Source: Candidatus Uhrbacteria bacterium (lineage in GTDB: Bacteria > Patescibacteriota > Patescibacteriia > UBA9934 > UBA10169). From it: DNA of 7,163 nucleotides. Below the pieces are notes generated by a model, which made no database searches, was not told the DNA's origin, and saw only the letters and a program-made list of their open reading frames with translations. The DNA is taken from NCBI GenBank assembly GCA_003505155.1, contig DNYJ01000024.1, positions 4,320 through 11,482 of the forward strand, given 5' to 3'. How positions within the stretch are numbered: position 1 is the stretch's first letter; each line of letters starts with the position of its first letter. This document shows, one piece after another, positions 3,740-7,163 of this stretch. A program made the translations under genes and the position numbers.

Positions 3740-6055
3740 CTATCGCCGTGCGGTGCCGTTTTCTCCCAGTTCCTCCATCTTGATCGAGAGCAGTTGGCTC
3801 ACGCCGTCGTCGTTCATCGTAACGCCATAGAGGACGTCGGCTTTTTCCATGGTGGCGCGGTTGTGAGTGATGACGATGTACTGGGTATTTTTCCGCAGTT
3901 CGCCCAAAATGGAGGCGAAGCGCACCGTGTTGGCTTCATCGAGCGCGGCGTCCACCTCGTCCAGGACGACGAAGGGCGCCGGGTTTGTGGCCATGATGGC
4001 GGCGAGGAGCGCGATCGAAGCAAGCGAGCGCTCTCCGCCCGAAAGAAGGTTCAGCGCCTTGAGCTTCTTGCCCGGCGGCGTGGCTTGAATTTCGATTCCC
4101 ACAACACGATCCTTGCGTTCTTTCACGCGCTTCTTCAATTCGGAAAGGGCGTCGGGATCCGCTGTGGCCAATGTCTCGCTCACGTCGCCCTCGTGTGCCG
4201 ACTCTTCATCGTGCACGGCCGCATCGGTTTCCTCCTGTGTCATTTTCACAAGAGAGCATGAGCCTCCGCCAAAAAGCACCTTGAAATATTTTTGAAACTC
4301 TTTGTTGATGGTGCGAAACGCCTTTTCAGATTGTTTGTGGATGCGCAGGTCCAGTTCGTCAATGAGACGTTCCGCGTCCTTCATGGCGGTGCGCAAATCC
4401 GTTGCCTGTGCCTCGAGAAATGTGTGGCGCGTTTTCGTCTCCTGATACTCCGCCACGATCTCCGGATCAATCCCGCCGATGAGATCGAGCTTGTATTTCA
4501 GTTTTTCAATCTCCTGCCGGTGAGCTTCGGTTTGCGCGGGAGAAAGTTTTTCAATCTCCTTCGGACGGTTCTTGCGCAGAATTTCGGCCTCTTCTTTGAG
4601 CGCGTGGTCAATGTCTCGGTGGAGGTTTTCCCGGCGCTCTTCCAGCCGCGCCAGCTCGATCCGGAGCGTGTTGCCGATTTCCTCGATCGCGTACAACGCC
4701 CGCTGTTCTTCCCGCAGTTTACGCTCGATCGTAAACAGATTCGTGCGTTTGTCGCTTTGGGCTTTGGAGTGATTTTCGATGGCTTGATCGAGCTGATTCA
4801 CGGCTTTGTCGAGATCTTCCAGCTTGGCGCGAATGCCCATCAAGTCCGCCTCGAGCTTTGGATCCGCTTTCACGTCTTTTGCTTCCGGCCGCTTGAGCTT
4901 ATGGGCGAGACTCTTCGCTCGAGTGAACAACTTCTCCACGTCCGGCAAGAAGCTTTTGAGATCTGCCAAGCTCTTCAAGCTCTTCAAGCTCTTCAAGCTC
5001 TTTCCCTGTTCGACGACGAGATCTTCCAACTCGGCAACAATTTCACCAATCGGCAAGGGCGACCAATGGTCCTGCGCTCGCACACGCACGAGCTCGATCT
5101 CTTTCTGCACGCGAAACTCCTCATCTCGCAGAGTTCGCCGAGTTTCTTCCGCCGCCCGCAGGCGTTTGTGAAGCTCCGAGCGTTCGGTGTCTTGCGTCCC
5201 TCGAGCACGTTCTGCTTCTTCCATGAAGGACACACGCTCGTCAAGCTTCTCCATTTCCTTGCGTGCCTGCCTTGCGTGCGTATCGGCTTCATCGTAGTTC
5301 TTCTGGACACCAGCGAGTTCGTCCGCGAGTTTGAACCAGAGGCTTTGATAATACTTGGTCTGGCGTTCCTTGAGCGTGAGTTCGACCGCCGTGCGTTCTT
5401 CCAGCCGCTTAGCTTGGCGGGAGAGGAGACGCAAGCGCGGTTCAATTTCCGTGAGGACGAGTTCGGTCTCGGCGAGATTTTCGTAAGCGCGCCGGAGTTT
5501 CAGCATCGCTTGGTGGCGTTTGATCTGAAGTGGGCGCACGCCGGTGGCATCATCAAAAAACGTCTTGCGTTCCTCCGGTGTTGAGGTGAGAACCTGGTCA
5601 ATCATGCCCTGGCCGATGACCGAGTAAGAGCGTTGGCCAACGCCAGCTTCGGCCAACATGAGTTGGATGTCCGCCAAGCGCGTCTTGCGGCCGCAGACGA
5701 GATAATCCGACTCGCCGTCGCGGTAGAGGCGGCGGGTGACGGCAACCTCTGAAGCTTCAAGCGGGAAGATTCCATCGGCGTTGTCAAACGTCATGGTGAC
5801 TTCGGCAAATCCGGATCGGCTTTTGCCCTGCGCTCCGGAAAAGATCACGTCGGTCGTATCCTTGCCGCGCAGAAGTTTCAAGGACTGTTCGCCGAGCGTC
5901 CATCGGATGGCGTCGGATAAATTTGATTTCCCGCTGCCGTTTGGCCCCACGATGGCTGTGAGAGGGAAATGGTCTTTTTTTGGAGGAAGGAAAGAGAGAG
6001 TCGTCTTCTTCGCGAACGTCTTGAATCCCGCAAGTTCAATCTGTTTCAAATACAT
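3740..6055 (-). CDS. smc: SMC-family chromosome segregation ATPase, short and apparently hinge-less
   Basis: A 771-residue ABC-type ATPase with both SMC head halves. Walker A is GPNGSGKS (37-44); the signature LSGGERS is at 671-677, Walker B FVVLDE at 695-700 with E700 as catalytic glutamate, the D-loop ALDEAN follows, and the switch histidine is in ITHN (729-732). The coiled-coil flanks match bacterial Smc: KRHQAMLKLRRAYENLAETE after the N-head and IGGIDPEIVAEYQE before the C-head. Smc proteins normally have about 1,150-1,200 residues with a globular hinge of about 150 residues. Here the two arms (about 170-350 and 400-600) are joined by a short lysine/leucine-rich region with no hinge-like sequence and no CxxC zinc hook. 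The reading frame is intact across the junction, so this is not simple decay. It probably organises the chromosome; how it dimerises is unclear. No scpA or scpB is visible. The start is fixed by the promoter nine bases upstream. Confidence 0.93.
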   Translation of the reverse strand: MYLKQIELAGFKTFAKKTTLSFLPPKKDHFPLTAIVGPNGSGKSNLSDAIRWTLGEQSLKLLRGKDTTDVIFSGAQGKSRSGFAEVTMTFDNADGIFPLEASEVAVTRRLYRDGESDYLVCGRKTRLADIQLMLAEAGVGQRSYSVIGQGMIDQVLTSTPEERKTFFDDATGVRPLQIKRHQAMLKLRRAYENLAETELVLTEIEPRLRLLSRQAKRLEERTAVELTLKERQTKYYQSLWFKLADELAGVQKNYDEADTHARQARKEMEKLDERVSFMEEAERARGTQDTERSELHKRLRAAEETRRTLRDEEFRVQKEIELVRVRAQDHWSPLPIGEIVAELEDLVVEQGKSLKSLKSLKSLADLKSFLPDVEKLFTRAKSLAHKLKRPEAKDVKADPKLEADLMGIRAKLEDLDKAVNQLDQAIENHSKAQSDKRTNLFTIERKLREEQRALYAIEEIGNTLRIELARLEERRENLHRDIDHALKEEAEILRKNRPKEIEKLSPAQTEAHRQEIEKLKYKLDLIGGIDPEIVAEYQETKTRHTFLEAQATDLRTAMKDAERLIDELDLRIHKQSEKAFRTINKEFQKYFKVLFGGGSCSLVKMTQEETDAAVHDEESAHEGDVSETLATADPDALSELKKRVKERKDRVVGIEIQATPPGKKLKALNLLSGGERSLASIALLAAIMATNPAPFVVLDEVDAALDEANTVRFASILGELRKNTQYIVITHNRATMEKADVLYGVTMNDDGVSQLLSIKMEELGENGTARR
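4968..5002 (-). repeat. 9-nt tandem repeat at the expected hinge position of smc
   Basis: The plus-strand unit aagctcttc occurs in register at 4968-4976, 4977-4985 and 4986-4994, with a fourth copy (4995-5002) complete except for its last base. It encodes the repeated Ser-Leu-Lys tripeptide around residue 352-364 of the SMC protein, in the middle of the chain where the hinge would be. Confidence 0.85.
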
Positions 6056-6064
6056 AGCGGGGAC

Positions 6065-6073
6065 ATTATAGCA
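6065..6073 (-). promoter_or_regulatory. Extended -10 promoter of smc, leaderless configuration
   Basis: On the minus strand TGC-TATAAT is a perfect extended -10 element. The hexamer (6070-6065) ends nine bases before the smc ATG at 6055. The -35 position 17 bases upstream (ACTTCA) is poor, which an extended -10 can compensate for. There is no room for a ribosome-binding site, so the mRNA should begin at or within about three bases of the ATG. Confidence 0.7.
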
Positions 6074-6126
6074 AAGAGCAGATGAAATGAAGTCTTAGAG
6101 CTGTGGGCGGTGGATGAGAGTTCTCT

Positions 6127-6178
6127 GCCAGAGAGGATAATGAAGATCCCCGCGGGTTGCGCGGGGTGAGGCTCTGGC
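6127..6178 (-). terminator. Nested GC-rich hairpin after the MazG-like gene
   Basis: An inner stem pairs 6148-6154 with 6160-6166 (seven pairs, five-base loop) and is enclosed by an outer stem pairing 6127-6133 with 6172-6178 (seven pairs). It lies 18 bases past the stop codon of the upstream gene. No proper T run follows on the minus strand (ATCTTCATT comes after the inner stem), so it may be a weak terminator or an mRNA-stabilising end. Confidence 0.4.
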
Positions 6179-6195
6179 GAGCGAGGGGAAGCCGG

Positions 6196-6867
6196 CTAGG
6201 AGACGCTGGTCGTCTGAAGACGCTTCAGCCAGTTGAGGAAGGACGCCATCGTTGCTCTTGAGTCGCAGGCTTCGAGACTGAACTCGAGATGCGTGGCGAA
6301 GGCGCAGACCCAGGCGAAGACCTGGGCCAGCTCGACGGCGGTTTCGTTCTTGTGGCGCAGAAGTGCCTGATCGAGGGCCGTGGCGCAGGCCTCGTGCGCT
6401 TCGGAGGCGAGCCGTGTCACGATTTCGATCTTCTCCATTCCCTCGTTGGGGTAGAGGCGGGCGAAAAAGACCTGCCAGTCGCGGATCGTTTTGGGCGTCA
6501 TGGTTGCGGGAAGCAAGGTGTTCCCGCGCGGCTCCGGACGTCCCCTCATGCGCACGAGAGAGCAGGTGCAGACCTCGCGCGTGCAGACGTGGCAGATGCC
6601 AGGGTACTGCCAGCGCAGGCCTCGCTCGATTCGGTCGTCGGCGGGGACGAAAAGGAACTCGATGGCGAAGAGGTCGAAGAGGATGTTCTTGATCGCGGAG
6701 GGGAGTCCGTTGTTGTCTCTGCGGTAGTGCATGAGCCCAAACCCGGTGTCGTGCGTGAGCATGTCCAGGACGGCGAAGCGGAGCGTCTCTGCGTCCGTAG
6801 GGGTTCTCGCCTTCTGGTTGGAGAGAGCGGATCGGACGAGTGTGCGGAGAGGGTCGAACGCAGGCAT
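6196..6867 (-). CDS. MazG-like (all-alpha NTP pyrophosphohydrolase-like) protein with Cys cluster
   Basis: A 223-residue, mostly helical soluble protein. Residues 88-102 read YPGICHVCTREVCTC, a CxxCx4CxC cluster (C92, C95, C100, C102) like the YPxGCPxCG..PCxC end that follows some MazG-type domains. The segment before it (about 55-85, ending DDRIERGLRW) resembles the second half of such a domain. Residues 125-203 resemble another: DWQVFFARLYPNEGMEK, then E156/E159 and VELAQVFAWVCAFATHLE. The canonical metal-binding ExxD is ExxQ here (E179, Q182), so catalysis is doubtful. MazG-type enzymes hydrolyse NTPs to NMP and pyrophosphate. The ATG at 6867 is chosen because AGGAG (6873-6877) lies five bases upstream; a TTG at 6882 is in frame but unsupported. 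The family assignment comes from motif memory only. Confidence 0.6.
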   Translation of the reverse strand: MPAFDPLRTLVRSALSNQKARTPTDAETLRFAVLDMLTHDTGFGLMHYRRDNNGLPSAIKNILFDLFAIEFLFVPADDRIERGLRWQYPGICHVCTREVCTCSLVRMRGRPEPRGNTLLPATMTPKTIRDWQVFFARLYPNEGMEKIEIVTRLASEAHEACATALDQALLRHKNETAVELAQVFAWVCAFATHLEFSLEACDSRATMASFLNWLKRLQTTSVS

Positions 6868-6872
6868 GGGTT

Positions 6873-6877
6873 CTCCT
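6873..6877 (-). promoter_or_regulatory. Shine-Dalgarno AGGAG that sets the start of the MazG-like gene
   Basis: AGGAG on the minus strand with a five-base spacer before the ATG at 6867. It supports that ATG over the in-frame TTG at 6882, which lies on the far side of the motif. Confidence 0.7.
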
Positions 6878-6940
6878 GTCAAAAGGTCTTGCGCGAGCTT
6901 AACACAAGTTGATTTCGGATGCGAGCAAGGATCGTATCCG

Positions 6941-6969
6941 TTGACGCATCGGTCATTTTCCCGTAGCCT
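6941..6969 (+). promoter_or_regulatory. Promoter of the DHH gene (TTGACG, 17 bp, TAGCCT), leaderless configuration
   Basis: TTGACG at 6941-6946 is followed after exactly 17 bases by TAGCCT at 6964-6969. The -10 keeps the most important T, A and final T. It ends nine bases before the ATG at 6979, the same distance as at smc. The bases in between (gcgcctctt) contain no ribosome site, and the first purine in the start window is the A of the ATG. Confidence 0.5.
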
Positions 6970-6978
6970 GCGCCTCTT

Positions 6979-7163
6979 ATGGACAAGGTTCGATCACGAC
7001 AGGCGTGGGAGAAGATGCAGGTGGCTCGCCACATTCTTTTGGTGAACGATGTGCGGATTGACGGCGACACGCTTGGTTCTTCTTTGGGTCTGCATCACGT
7101 TCTTCGAACGCTCGGAAAACGTGTAACGCACTTTTCGCCGATGCCGATTCCCGCTTCCTACGA
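6979..7163 (+). CDS. DHH-family phosphoesterase, N-terminal fragment (NrnA/RecJ-like)
   Basis: 61 complete codons are visible before the window ends. HILLVNDVRIDGDTLGSSLG (residues 18-37) followed by LHHVLRTLGKRVTHFSP matches the first motif and following helix of DHH phosphoesterases such as NrnA, where the usual form is HxxPDGDAxGS. Such enzymes use manganese to degrade short oligoribonucleotides, pAp or cyclic dinucleotides. The two aspartates of DGD are present, but the first conserved histidine is aspartate here (DVRIDGD). The gene is divergent from the MazG-like gene with 111 bases between start codons. The ATG is chosen because the promoter ends nine bases before it; an in-frame ATG at 7015 is too close to the motif. 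The subfamily cannot be decided without the rest. Confidence 0.75.
   Translation, partial: MDKVRSRQAWEKMQVARHILLVNDVRIDGDTLGSSLGLHHVLRTLGKRVTHFSPMPIPASY

Noticed and set aside
4968..5002. CRISPR-like array
   Set aside because: The unit is nine bases, contiguous with no spacers, and inside a coding frame.
4292..5584. A 430-codon open frame on the plus strand inside smc
   Set aside because: It mirrors the coiled-coil codons of smc (Glu/Lys turn into Phe/Leu on the other strand); no motif or start signal supports it.
3059..6104. An 11-base word (cttagagctgt) shared by the intergenic regions at 3059 and 6094
   Set aside because: Several 11-base coincidences are expected in a window of this length, so two copies carry no weight.

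Overview
The window looks like a compact bacterial chromosome segment, most probably from a Patescibacteria/CPR-type genome with reduced gene content. This is inferred, not proven. The support is a hinge-less, short SMC-family ATPase, tightly packed single-gene transcription units with fused terminators and promoters, genes that appear leaderless, and a KhpA with a charged tail. Nothing in the window fixes the lineage, and no phage or insertion-sequence gene is visible.

Layout, left to right. Positions 25-150 form one long, bulged hairpin of about 48 base pairs that ends two bases from the khpA stop codon; it matches no RNA family I know. Then come khpA (153-527, minus) and rpsP (606-926, minus). 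Each has its own promoter, and a terminator separates them whose loop contains both the rpsP stop codon and the khpA -35 box. Next is a GC-rich OPT-family transporter (1072-2955, minus), also followed by a terminator that runs straight into the rpsP -35 box. A lower-GC MntA/HepT toxin-antitoxin pair (3081-3699, minus) follows, directly downstream of smc (3740-6055, minus). A MazG-like protein with a cysteine cluster (6196-6867, minus) comes next, and divergent from it is the start of a DHH-family phosphoesterase (6979 to the window end, plus).

How the genes work together: rpsP and khpA belong to the translation/RNA-binding neighbourhood; smc to chromosome organisation; the MazG-like and DHH proteins plausibly to nucleotide or short-oligonucleotide turnover; OPT to uptake of peptides or metal chelates; MntA/HepT is a defence or stability module. 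Base composition changes sharply: sampled lines give roughly 68-70% GC in the transporter, 40-50% in the toxin-antitoxin pair and 47-63% in smc. This suggests that the transporter and the toxin-antitoxin pair have different histories from the rest.

The observations most worth following are the long hairpin at the left edge, the SMC that lacks a hinge domain and carries a 9-nt tandem repeat where the hinge should be, the three genes whose -10 box lies 8-9 nt from the ATG, and the terminator/promoter overlaps.
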